Assembly: GCF_030272615.1 (NCBI RefSeq)
Contig: NC_081413.1
Coordinates: forward strand, 720,704,367-720,768,366
Length of the DNA: 64,000 nt
Source: Cryptomeria japonica
Taxonomy: Eukaryota > Streptophyta > Pinopsida > Cupressales > Cupressaceae
Reading direction: 5' to 3'
Both the position numbers and the translations under genes were made by a program. Every line of letters starts with the position of its first letter. Position 1 is the stretch's first letter. This document shows, in pieces, positions 35,461 through 46,549 of this stretch. The notes beneath the pieces were generated by a model. It did not search any database and was not told the DNA's origin. It worked only from the letters and a program-made list of their open reading frames with translations.

Positions 35461-35990
35461 ACCTCAGGCGTCTTCTCCTTCCACAGGGAAAGGTCATGCT
35501 CTCACTGCTCGAGCTTCGACCTATGGGTCCACATGGATTCTAGATTCTGGTGCTTCTCACCATATGACTCACACTCAGCAGATGGTTACCTCTCTTGCCT
35601 CTTGTGGCACTTCACAGATTGCAGTGGGTGACTCGGTTCATCTTTCAGTCTTGGGTTCAGGTTCTGTTTCATTAGATGGGGGTACTCTGCAAGATGTTCT
35701 AGTTGTCCCTGACATCTCGACGAACCTCCTGTCCATCTATCAAATTTGCCACTCTGGCTCTGGTAAGACAGTTGAGTTCTCACCACATGATGTGGTTATT
35801 CGGGACCTCCATGACTCTGATTTAGTTGTTGCTACTGGGAGTGTTGACATTGCATCTTGTCTGTACAGATTTGATGGATTTGAGCCCTCTGAGGGTGCGG
35901 GTTCTTCTCTTATAGCACATGCAGAGTCCGTGAGTAAGCTTTGGCATGAGCGCTTGGGCCATGTCAATTACAGATACCTTCAGTAGATGA
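35461..35990 (+). pseudogene. copia protease and integrase zinc-finger region
   Basis: WILDSGASHHMTHTQQM holds the Asp-Ser-Gly active site (35533-35580), so the protease triad is intact. About 120 residues on, LWHERLGHVNYRYLQ begins the integrase HHCC finger, whose Cys pair is CHGCVLGKHH near 36045-36075. TAG codons at 35986 and 35995 lie between the His pair and the Cys pair. Confidence 0.88.
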
Positions 35991-36870
35991 GTACATAGGC
36001 ACTTGTTCTTGGGCTCCCACAGATTTCCTGCACTAATGGTGTTTGTCATGGTTGTGTTCTTGGCAAGCATCACAGAGATCCCTTTCCGAAGGGAAGAGCC
36101 TCTCATGCTTTGGCACCCTTGGAGTTGATTCATAGTGACCTCATGTCATTTCCCACTCCTTTTTCAGGGGCCAAGTATGTACTCACTTTCATTGATGACT
36201 TCTCTAGATGCACATGGGTGTACTTTCTTAAGTACAAGTTTGATGTCTTTGATTCCTTTCAAGTCTTCAAGACATTTGTAGAGAAGCAGTTTGGTTGTTC
36301 TATTTGACGGATACGTACAGATAATGGGGGGGAGTATGTGAATCAGGCTTTCAGAGATTTTTGCACTGAGCATGGTTTGCAACATCAGTTTACTGTTCCC
36401 TACACCCCTCAGCAGAATGGTGTCGCTGAACGCAAGAACATAACTTTACGGGAGATGGCGAATTGTATGATTCAATCCAGGTCCATGGATTCATTTTTTG
36501 GGCTGAGGCAGTCAATTGCGCCAACTATATTCAGAATTGGATGCCTCATAAGGCTATTTGACATATGACTCCTGAGGAGGCTTGGTCTCATGACAAGCCT
36601 GATGTTTCCTTTTTCAGAGTGTTTGTCAGTGACGCGTGGGCTTTTATTCTTGATGCTCAGAGGCGTGCCATGGAGCGAAAGAGCCGACCATGCCATTTTG
36701 TTGGCTACTATGATGATTTTAAGACATACAGGTTGTTTGATCCTGATTCCAGAGAGGTCCTATTTCGACAGGATGTTAAGTTTGATGAGCGCCTTCCCAC
36801 AGTGGATACCCCGACTCCAGTGTCTACTCCTCTGCCTCCTCCGACCATTGCACCCCTTCATGATTTTTTT
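35991..36870 (+). pseudogene. copia integrase core
   Basis: LELIHSDLMSFP (first Asp), RTDNGGEYVNQAF (second Asp) and PYTPQQNGVAERKN (Glu) form a complete D,D,E set. KSRPCHFVGYYDDFKTYRLF is the usual copia C-terminal motif. TGA at 36305 replaces the Arg just before RTDNGG (CGA to TGA) and another TGA stands at 36560. The Pro/Asp-rich linker to RT follows. Confidence 0.9.
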
Positions 36871-37760
36871 TGAGGATGATTCTAATGATGGTGTTGATGA
36901 TCCACCATCCCCACCTCCACCTGCTCCACCTCCGATGCCCAAGTGGGCTCGCCTTACTGTTGAGGTGGCAGGTCCTATGGCTGGTGATCCTTCAGATACC
37001 CATCGCACTCATTCTCATACTGTGGGTTCTAATCTTTTAAGTCATGCTATTTCAGATGATCCTCAGAAGTTTTCAGAGGTGACAAGTCACCCTGAGTGGG
37101 ATTGTGCTATAGAGGAAGAGTATTCTTCTTTGATGAGGAAGCATACTTGGGATCTCTATCCTCTTCCTAAGGGCAGAAAGATGGTTAGGTACCGCTGGTT
37201 GTATCACACTAAGTATGCTGCTGATGGTTCCATTGATAAGTACAAATCACATCTTGTTGCGAAGGGTTTTTCATAGGTTGAGGGTACTGATCACTCCGAG
37301 ACATTTGCCCCTGTTGCCAAGATGAATTCCATTCACTTTGTACTATCTCTTGCAGCTTCTCGGCGTTGGCATGTTTTTTAGATGGATGTGAAGAGTGCCT
37401 TCTTGCATGGGGATCTACATGGAACAGCCTCAGGGATTTGTGCAGGATAGTTCTTTGGTTTGCAGACTTTAGCGTTCATTGTATGGTCTCAAACAGGCCC
37501 CTCGGGCTTGGTATGAGAAGATGGACTCTTTCTTGCTCTCCATTGGGTTCTCCCACAGTCATTCTGATCACACAGTGTACATTCAGCTTCTTGAGGGTGA
37601 CATCCTGATTCTTGTGCTATATGTTGATGATCTTCTCATCACGGGTAGCTCATCCTCTATGATTCAGATTATTCAGTGTGCCTTGATGGACCGGTTTGAG
37701 ATGACAGATCTCGGTCTTTTGCACTATTTCCTTGGTCTTCAGGTGATTTAGTCTTCTGAT
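36871..37760 (+). pseudogene. pol: copia reverse transcriptase
   Basis: EEYSSLMRKHTWDLYPLPKG, the RYRWLYHTKYAADGSIDKYK strand, TFAPVAKMNSIHFVLSLAAS, MDVKSAFLHGDL, SLYGLKQAPRAWYEKM and the catalytic LYVDDLLITG are in order. Breaks are at 37275 and 37378 (TAG), a frameshift near 37410-37475 and a TAG at 37749. Confidence 0.92.
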
Positions 37761-38531
37761 GGGATCTACCTCTACCAGCAGAAGTATGCTCTTGACATGC
37801 TTCAGCGCTTCGGCATGCTTGATTGCAAGCCTGCTCCCACTCCATTTCAGTCAGGGGTTGTTTTGACCACCGCTTGCCCCACTCCTTCGGTAGATTCTAC
37901 ACTTTACAGACAGTTGGTTGGCAGTTTGTTGTACCTGACTCACACCTGTCCTGATATTTCCTTTGCAGTTGGTCTTGTCTCTAGATTTTCCCATGATCCT
38001 CATGAGAGTCATTGGCAAGCTGCCAAACGTATTTTGAGGTACATTTAGGGCACTAGTTCTCATGGCATTCACTACACATCTGAGGAACCTCACATTGTTG
38101 GCTACACTGATTTAGATTGGGCTGGTGATGTCACTGATTGGAAGTCTACTTCTAGCTTTGTTTTCTATCTTGGCTCTGGTCCTATCACATGGTCTTGCAA
38201 AAAGCAGACTGCTCATGCATTATCATCTACAAAGGCTGACTACCGAGCTGTTGTGCTCGCTAGTCAAGAGATCTTATGGCTTCGACAGTTGATGACTGAG
38301 TTTGGTTTTCCTCCTAATAGTCCCATTGTTCTTTGGTGTGACAATCAGAGTGCTATTCATATTTCCCGCAACCCAGTAGAGCATCAGCGGACGAAGCACA
38401 TTGAGCTTCACATGCATTTCATCCGTCAGTTGATTCAGGATGGTGTTCTCATTCTGGAGTACATTCCCACTTCCGAGCAGGTTGCAAACATCTTCATGAA
38501 ACCTTTTGCATCGCCGCGCTATCTTCAGTAG
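37761..38531 (+). pseudogene. copia RNase H
   Basis: QLVGSLLYLTHTCPDISFAV and the SHWQAAKRILRYI tether are followed after a TAG (38046) by VGYTDLDWAGDVTDWKSTSS, SSTKADYRAVVLASQEI and VLWCDNQSAIHISRNP. The first Asp (Y-T-D), Glu position and D-N-Q-S motif are present. The frame ends at 38531 with YIPTSEQVANIFMKPF, the usual copia C-terminus. Confidence 0.92.
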
Positions 38532-38784
38532 CGCTCTATGCTTGAGGTGAAGGAAGTTGTCCTTGGGGGGTCTTTATGAGGCCTTCCTTCCTCCTTCTTC
38601 TTCTTTTAGCATGTTCTTTTATCTCTTTTTGGAGAGGAGTTTTTTCCCACTAGGTTTTCTCCTTTGTCTCCATTTCACAGAGATTTCATTGTATTTGGGT
38701 ACCTGATCAGGCCTTGTTGCCGGGACCCATCTTTCATGCTTTCAGTAGTTGTTCTAGGTTTTAGCTTCTCCCTAAGTCTAGCTT

Positions 38785-38793
38785 AAGGGGGGG
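38785..38793 (+). other. polypurine tract
   Basis: AAGGGGGGG immediately before the 3' LTR, the plus-strand primer. Confidence 0.85.
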
Positions 38794-39149
38794 TGTTAGA
38801 GTAATTGGGTCTTTACTTGATTAATTAAACAATATTTGTTTAATTCTTGAAGTTCCCAATTATCTTTTTACACTTAAGCTAACATTAGGTGCATATTAAT
38901 TAATTATTTTATTAATTATTATGTGCAAGCCTAGGGTTTATTGACCTATTAGAGGTTAATTTTTCTTTTGATTGTATTATCTTTTCACAATACTTTTTTG
39001 GTGAATTGGAGCTCTCATCTTTTGAGAATATTTTTCCTGTGTTTTGTGTGTTCTTCAGATTATTGCTCCCTTGATTCTCCTTGTAATAGGTTATTCGACT
39101 TGCAAAAGATCTTCAGGCTCCTGTGGGGTTGTATTTCTCAACTCCAATA
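38794..39149 (+). repeat. 3' LTR of the copia element
   Basis: 356 bp partner of 32868-33223, followed by CTCTG. Confidence 0.9.
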
Positions 39150-42100
39150 CTCTGCTCCCTACTTTTTTGAAGTTTTTCTGAGGATCATATCTGAATCTGC
39201 ATATACTACTCAGATCCACGTGCATGCAAAATTTGACGATTGTAGCTCACTATTTCCGTATATTTACATTCATTTTTTAGCACTTTTTCTAATTTTAGCA
39301 TTTCAACTTACAAAAGTGGGCAAACCATTCACAACACCTTAAAAACATTAGTTTTCAGTCCTTACCACTCTTCATTTGGGATTAGATCTATTGGATTTAT
39401 CCCTCTTTTGAATGTAATGACAAATTAGCGGTTTTCATCCCTCTAATGGTGGAAACCCTAATTTTCACCATTAAAATATTTAGAATGGATTTTTAGATGG
39501 ACAAAATTTCAAACCTATGGTGATTACTTGTTTGATTCCTAAATGAACAAAAGTTTCAAGTTGATTTTTTAGGATATTGGATTTGAGAGATTTCAAATCT
39601 AAATTCATTTAATGGGAAGAATCTAGATGATGTTTTGTTTCTATTAATGTTGATGGAAGGTGAATCTACATATTTTTGGGTCTACACTATTTTTGTGGAT
39701 CCAAGTTGAAATGTATTAAGATTTATGAGTTTTACATTTTTCTATTTGGCTTTAGGATGAGCATTACCATGATTTCTATTACCTAGGGAGGTCACACGTG
39801 GGTTTTTTTTGGGTGCTTATTTTTTGTACATCCATGTTGTAGGAAAAAATTAGAGAAGATTTTTTGAAGTGTTGTTCCATCTTTTAAGCATATATCAATG
39901 GTTGGAACAATATAAACGACAAAGAAGAGAGGAAGTTTTATTTTTGTGAACGTTCAAACTAAGTTTGGTCAATGTAGAATTGATCTATTTTCTAAAATCA
40001 ATGCAATCACATAAGGTTTATGTGTACAACAATTTTGATTTAATAACAAGTGTCACAAGTAATGTTTCAACCATTTTAATGAGATCATGTAGCTAAAAAT
40101 CTTGACTAATCTTATAAATGTACTCTACAGTCAACTAATCAAAAGTGTTTTTAGTCTTGGCAACCTCATTTTTAGTTTGGGTTAATATTTACGACTGACT
40201 AGTATTAAAGTGTTTTTAGTCTTGGTAATTTCATTTTTAGTTTGGGTTAATATTTAAGGTTGACTAGTATTACAAAATTTAAAGCATGTGAGAATGATAT
40301 ACAAATTTATTATTTTGGCCTATAATAGAATAACTTTTAATGAAAAAATCTTTAAATGAAAAAGAAATTTCTATGCAAACCATATCCTCATCCACAAGTG
40401 TATATCACTAATGAAAATTTAGAACAAAATTTCTAAGGTTTTGTGTGAGTAGTTTGATTTAAAGGTGAAATCCTAGGGGTTTAGACCATATCTCTATAAG
40501 CATTAAAAGAAATCTCAAACATGTTTTATGGTCACAGGATTCCAAAATACCCATCATGTGCAAAGGTTTTATCTTCAATTTTCAATTTCTTCAAAACCCT
40601 AGAATATATCAAATTCAACTCATCAATTGATCTATGATTAAGGTTTCAATATTCATTAGAGGATCACGAGGTTTTAGTGAAAAAGTTGCTTCAAAATCAC
40701 ATAGTATTCACGTGTCAAATTGCTATTTTTGATAGTTGGTTTTAGTGGTCTTATTTCTAGAATTAGTTGAGGGTTAGGTCTTTTAAACATTTCAATATAA
40801 ACCATGAGTTTTTGGGAGAAAATGTGATTATTCTAAATTCCAAATTTTTGGTACCTTGTAACTCATGAATAAGTGCTTTGTGCACATAAATTCTTAATGA
40901 TAGTTGATTCTACATTCATGTTGGTGAGATATCATTTGATGTGTTATTTATGTTTGCTTTACTATTTTGGAGATCACATTGATTAATTCGATTTAAGCTA
41001 AATGATTACATCAAACTTTGTATTGAAATTGTTCATCCATCTAAGTGGTAGCAATTTGGTTCCTATAGTCATTCTTGCCTTCGAATTGTTTTCCTCTTTC
41101 CAAATTGTATATTGCTCTATTTTAGCTCCTTTAATCCATAAATTTAGAAAATCTCATTTGTGAGAGAGTTGATCTCAGTCTTGTACTTATAAACATTCTA
41201 TATATATCTATATATAGTTGAAGGTAAGTTTTACCCAATATACTATTTTAATTTGAGTTGCTTCGAAAAAAAGATAAATTAAAATACTACACATACCAAA
41301 ATATTTTCAAACATATGATCTATGCAATTTCGAATATTAATATTTATTTCAGTTTTTACACTGATTTTCTTTTCAAAATTATAAATAACATTATACACAT
41401 AATTTTAATATAATTCATATTTGTTCACGTAAATATAATAAATAATGAGGTCTTTTATATATTGTATTTATATAAACTAAGACATTTGTTATAATCGTCT
41501 CTCACGAATTTATAGTTAATTGAAAGCACATATATGATGATTATTTCAATTGTACAATCTACATAGGAACCTATCATATAGTAGCTATAAAAGAACAAAC
41601 ATCAGTTATATTAAAATTTTGTGCACAATGTTATTTACAATCTCTCTTTATATGTGTATGGTTTACAATTCATCAGTTTTTGGAACTATGGTGAAGTAAA
41701 GGAGATGAGTATTCTGACTGTTTGATGAGAATTACATGTTATTGTGAAGATTGGAGAAAAGCCTATATACAGTCAACAATGGAAATGCAGTTCATTATAC
41801 ACACTCTCCTTTGCTAGAAAGCACAATGAAGAACAGCCAAATTGAATTCCTCACTGGATGCATAAATATAAGTACCATAGAAAAATCACTTTGTAAGTAA
41901 TTCTCCCTGCATATAATTTTCACAAGATCATATCCCTTATTCATCAAACTAACAACAAAAATAATAAGAACTCTTTGAGATTTATCTATCCTTGAAAATC
42001 ATGTCCGTTCTCTTCATCTTGAAACTGCTATTGTAGTTGTGCAGGTCTAAGGATTATTCCAACTCAGACTAGTATTAATTTTTGACATATGTATTATCAA

Positions 42101-42220
42101 CAAAATATTGCCAAAGGCATCAGCATGATATATTATTACTTCTGCATCCTATTTCTCTATGATATTACATGAAGGCAAATCCTTTAAAGAGCAAAGATGA
42201 TGAAACTTGAATCTTTTTAA
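39150..42220. other. end of the split LTR, then AT-rich DNA without genes
   Basis: The first 200 bp or so likely continue the LTR begun at 25379. Beyond that I see no long frame, no repeat family and no RNA gene. An exact-looking local repeat, 'gtgtttttagtcttgg' with 'ttagtttgggttaatattta', occurs at about 40145-40195 and again at 40208-40260. Confidence 0.4.
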
Positions 42221-42959
42221 TCATGGCATTTCATCAAACTTGATATGGGTTAGTGGAAGCCATTTAGAAGCAGATATAAATTCATCAGCATTGAATGAAC
42301 TTGATTGTTTTTCTGAAAGTTGTTTAGACCAATTCACTCTTTCTAAAACTTTGCTTCCAGGACCTTCACTCTGAAACTCTCCCATGAATACTTTATCCAG
42401 GGGCAGGTCTTCACTAGGTGTAAGCCATCCAGCTGGATGTACAACTTTGGACAGATGTGAATGGATGAAAACTGTGGAAGAGTATTGCTTTAATGGTGTC
42501 CCCAAGTAAGTAGAAACGTCCCCTGTTGAAAGGAGCTCAGGGGTTCCATCAACCTTGCATTTCTGAAATGAAAATCCTGTGTTCTGATTGGGATCAGATT
42601 TGGTCTGTGCTGTGCAGGTATTGTTTTGACCCCGAAGGGGCTTCAAGGCTAGAAGACTGCAATTCTGAAAAATTGCAGCAGAATTGCCAAATATGAACTC
42701 CACAGTACCAAATATTGTACATTCCTTATAAAATTGACGATAAGTGTGGGAATAAAGAGTTCCCTGATATCCCTTGATCGTGCACTTGTAGAAGGCTGTT
42801 TGGTCTGCACTAACTCGAAGAGCTACAGCTTGCATTTTCTTTGGGCCTGATGTGTTTTCTATAGTCAAATCTCGAGCAATGAATCCATTGCCATCAACAG
42901 CTTCAGCATTAAACCAGTTTGTGTCAGTTCTATGACGAATAATCTTACAAAGGGGCAAG
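42221..42959 (-). CDS. pectin methylesterase-like protein, last exon only; active site substituted
   Basis: An open exon of about 246 codons after a plausible acceptor (TTCTTTTTTAG), ending in TGA at 42221-42223. It covers the second half of the pectinesterase domain: DGNGFIARDLTIENTSGP, MQAVALRVSADQTAFYKC, GYQGTLYSHTYRQFYKEC, GTVEFIFGNSAAIFQNC, DPNQNTGFSFQKC, YLGTPLKQYSSTVF, HPAGWLTPSEDLPLDKVFMG. In active enzymes of this family the motifs are QDTLY, DFIFG and GRPWK. Here they read QGTLY, EFIFG and GTPLK, so both catalytic Asp and the substrate Arg and Trp are changed. The fold-determining parts and the frame are intact. This is either a pseudoenzyme or a gene copy that lost function without frame damage. 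The upstream exon(s) were not found within the next kilobase; a long intron is possible. Confidence 0.85.
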
Positions 42960-43899
42960 CTAAAAAAGAATATCAAACTATAATTATTGAAAGACAAATA
43001 ACCCCAAACTAGGGTTTGTTATTTTTCATCAACAAATGGGAAAATTGATCAAGTGAATCTGATACAGGGCTAGGCATTTCGGTTTAAGTATAACCATCAC
43101 ATACTTCCCAGTTGGAAATTGATAAAGATTCTTGTAGCAATTTGAACCTGGGACCTGTTCTCAAGAGCTACAGCTTACCGACTTCATGTAGATTAATATA
43201 ATCTCCATCATTCTGAGTCTGTCACATAACTTGAGCAGGGATTAAACAAAATCGAACTGAAATCAATCTGATCTTCAAAACTTACTGAATCTGGCAAAGT
43301 TTAGCTTTGTTTGAGAGAGACTTGCCGATTCAAAGCATAAGACTTAATTGTTCAAGTTTCTACAGAGAGGAAGCATTCATCTTGCCAAGTCTTAGCAGAA
43401 TCCAAGGGTAGGTACTATGACCTATCTGAATTTTAAGCAAAACAAGGCGTTCAAGAATATAAATCATAGATAAATGTTTGTTTATGACAGTAATTAACAT
43501 TATGAGAAGGTTATTTAACATGTTAGACAAAACTATTCTAGTACATCTAATGAACAGAATAAGGAGTCCCGGAGAGAGGGAAAGGAAGACAACGCTAGGC
43601 TTTTCAATTTGCAAAATGAAATTGTATCATAAGAAGAAAAATGAAATTTTTTCATCAAAGCTAGAAGAGGAACCTACAAATTGGATACACATCTGTCCGA
43701 AAATGCAACTAAGAACAGAAAAAAAACCAGATCTTTCAACCCCTCATAAGAATACATTATTGATGGTTCAGGCCATTAAGAATAATGAGAAGTCCCTCAG
43801 AAATAAGGTGGTGGGTAGGATTCAAAATTCCCTAAAACAGTTTGGCTTCAATCCACTTTGACTTGCTGATTCTTCTGTTATTATTGGGCATTCTTCTGG
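42960..43899. other. no gene recognised (possible intron)
   Basis: Just upstream of the pectinesterase exon on its strand. I looked for the conserved first half of the domain and found none. A 127-codon frame on the plus strand (43478-43861) is Lys-rich with no family resemblance. Confidence 0.4.
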
Positions 43900-44029
43900 A
43901 TTTGCCGGGTTAGTGGTTTACTGTTGTTTTGTTGGCTTTGAGTGGTTTGTTTGTTGTTCCAAACAGTGACTGAGTCAACCTCAGGAAAGAATGAAAGTTC
44001 AAATGCAGTGGTGATCCCATAAGTGCTCA

Positions 44030-45310
44030 AATCCACGACTTGTATGCCTTTTGATCAATGTGAATCAGTGATGATGAAATGCAATGTTTATCTTTCAAAT
44101 CCACACTTAGGATGAGGTGCTCAACTATTCAATGAATAAGGTGAAGTGCTTGGTGAAAGTGATTTCGTACTTCGAATAATTTTGGAGAAGCTATGTAACA
44201 CCAAGTCAATCTTGTAATGATACTATCTATCACTTGGTGAAATCGATGGACTTGAGAGATGAAAGTGAGTTTTGTCCACCACCTCATAAAATCTACGCCC
44301 AGGCAGAATCCATGACTTGGTGATGTTGAGGTGATGGTGAACAAAGGTTGCACTTAATTGAATTTAGCCTTAGAATCCTCCAAGTTTGCAAGCAAAGGTC
44401 TTTGATGAACATTCAATGAACTAGGTGAAGTGAAATGAAGATCAAGTCGAGGTGGAGGTCACACTTCCTTGCGTTGCTCAAATCCACGACCTAAGAGGTG
44501 AGGTGATGACTTTTGTCCTTGAGTTGCCAACATCCGTGACTTGTGGAGGTCCAAGGCTTGAAGATCTTTGAAGGCGATAATGAATGAGAGTGATGCTATC
44601 CTTAAACCTTAATGAACAATAATGCAGATGCCTTGGAGTGAATTGGATGAAGAAATCTTGATGATAAGAGTGAATGATGATGATCAATCCATGACTTGAG
44701 CACATCCATGAGGTGCTAAAATCCATGACTCAAGGGTGGATGGCAAGGTTGATCCATGAAGTGAAGAAGAAACAAAGAACTCATTCAATTTTTGATTTGG
44801 AGAATGAAGATCAACAACATTATGAAGGTGAATTAGTTGACTAAGTATTGGAGTTATCATGCTTGAATAATGATGATGACTATCCTACACTTGCTCAAAT
44901 CCATGACACTCCAAAATCCATGAACATGAGAAATCCACGACTTGGAGATGGATGGTAGTAAATTGTCCATGGATTGAGAGAATCCACGACCTAGTGAAGG
45001 TAAGTGCAACATCCATATGTTTGAGTAAATGATGGCCAAGTGAAGTGAGTTCATGATGTGTTGAAGTGTATATATATATATCAATCAATAATTTGGAGGG
45101 ATTTAAGTAAGTTTGTCCATGGGTGGTGAAAATCCATGGTCAACAAAAATCCATGCCCTTCTAAAATCCATGACCCTAGGAAATCCACAAAGCAGCTAAA
45201 TCCATGATCTAAGAGGGTAAGTGAGAAAGTTTGTCCTTCACTTGACAAAATCCATGACCTAGGGTAGAAGATCAACATTTCTCCTTGACAAGCAGAAATC
45301 CATGACCTTA
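44030..45310. repeat. interspersed array of AAATCCATGAC(C/T) words
   Basis: About 20 copies of (A)AATCC(A)(T/C)GAC(C/T) occur at irregular spacing of 15 to 200 bp. Examples are near 44031, 44308, 44478, 44686, 44719, 44897, 44914, 44931, 44981, 45130, 45165, 45198, 45248 and 45296. Two more stand beyond the TIR insertion, at 46967 and 47008. The intervening sequence does not repeat, so this is not an ordinary tandem repeat. Confidence 0.75.
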
Positions 45311-45540
45311 GACATGGAAAATCAGACCTCTTCCGCGTACAACAGAGCAGACAAGGTGAAGAAATCACTTAGAAATCAGGTTAAGAACATAGGAAATCAG
45401 TCCTAAGATGTTAAGGATCAGACTTGAAGAATCCTAAAGCACTCAGACCTAATTCGCTAAGGCTGAGAAAAATAATTATCTGAGATGGCGAATTGGGTTG
45501 AGAGGGGGGTTGCTTATCTTGGTATTTATATGCCTTCAAG

Positions 45541-46540
45541 CAAAGAAATGGGAATCGCCCAAAATCGCCGAGTTTGGGTGATTCCCGAGTCGAGTGAGGG
45601 TTGCCGAGTCTATTGGGCTCGAACTCAGACTTGGACGAGTTTGGCCCCAAAAATCGCCATCTTCCAAACTCGCCTAAAATCGCCGAGTTTGGGAGTCAGG
45701 ACTCGCCAAACTCGGCTGATGTAAGGCAACTTAAAGACACAAAAAAAAACATGTTTTAAAATGTTTTTAACTTAATTTTTTTTGTTTATATTTTGCTTTG
45801 CCCCTAAAAGTGAACTTCATTTCATTCATTTGGCAAAATAGGAGGAGAAAAGTGAGTTATGAGGAGAAACAATAGAAAAATAACACCCGACGCCTTTATC
45901 AAATAATAAAAGTCTTTTGGCCTTGCGGGGTGCTGCCCCTCGATCCCACCCTGTATTGCAACAAGGAACACGCCAGGGGCATTGCCCTTGGACCCCACAA
46001 GGGGCGCTGCCCCTTGACCCCAACTTGGGGGCACTGCCCCCAAACCCCTGTCATAAAATTAGGGGGGAAACTACACCGATAAAAGTAGGGAAATTTTAAC
46101 CTCCGAATTTGATTAGGCTCCATATAACAACATATACTTTCATTTGGTGCATCAAGAGTTGGAAAGGAAGAGTTTGCATCTCATTTGATCATATGATGAC
46201 ATGGATTTTTTATTCCATGAGTTTGGTTATATTGTATACATTTGACAATATTTATATATCTATGTTTGTTATTTCCTTCAGCTACAATTTGTGTTTATGC
46301 TTATGTGATTGATGTATACTTGTGTATGTAATCAAATTAGCTTTTATTTGATGATGTTATTGTGTCTTTAAGGTTTATTTAATGAAGGGTGCATGAAACA
46401 AGTTTTAAATCCTTAAAAATCTCTAAATTTCTTGAGTTTTTCACTTTGTCGAGTTTGCGCCGAGTTTCGACTCGGAGTCTTGAGTCCCAAGACAAGTAGG
46501 CCTCACCAAGTCAGGTCCGATTCCTGAGTCTCGTTTCTTT
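45541..46540. mobile_element. non-autonomous TIR element, Mutator-like (1000 bp)
   Basis: A 9-bp direct repeat GCCTTCAAG flanks it (45532-45540 and 46541-46549), or 10 bp counting a preceding T. The left end CAAAGAAATGGG and the reverse complement of the right end AAAGAAACGAG are imperfect inverted repeats. Both ends go on with words of CGAGTTTGG/ACTCGG type. Target duplications of 9 to 10 bp fit Mutator-like elements. No transposase frame. The middle holds the GC-rich core at 45920-46060. Confidence 0.65.
45920..46060. repeat. GC-rich palindromic core, copy 1
   Basis: Several variants of GGGGCGCTGCCCC joined by CTTGACCCC-type linkers, each nearly self-complementary. The block and its flanks ('aatagaaaaataacaccc' before; 'ggggggaaact' after) recur at 62175-62340. 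Confidence 0.8.
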
Positions 46541-46549
46541 GCCTTCAAG

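Larger units (their letters stand above)
32868..39149 (+). mobile_element. full-length, degenerate Ty1/copia retrotransposon
   Basis: LTRs of 356 bp at 32868-33223 and 38794-39149 begin TGTTAGAGTAATTGGG and end CTCAACTCCAATA. They differ at about 15 positions by eye. Flanking 5-mers CTTTG and CTCTG differ at one base. If these ends are right the LTR ends in TA instead of CA. The interior has gag, protease, integrase, RT and RNase H in copia order, with about a dozen stops. Confidence 0.93.

Noticed and set aside
43000-43400. Upstream exon of the pectinesterase-like gene
   Set aside because: Looked for the conserved first half of the domain on the minus strand and saw none, so no exon is claimed.
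43478-43861. 127-codon Lys-rich frame near the pectinesterase exon
   Set aside because: No domain, opposite strand to the exon, and AT-rich composition typical of chance frames.
44129-45368. Series of minus-strand frames with repeated SWIL..HGF..MDF words
   Set aside because: These are translations of the AAATCCATGACC word array, in different frames and without continuity.
45822-46123. Overlapping Gly/Pro-rich frames through the GC-rich core
   Set aside because: Several frames on both strands are open together because of the repeat GGGGCGCTGCCCC. This is not evidence of coding.
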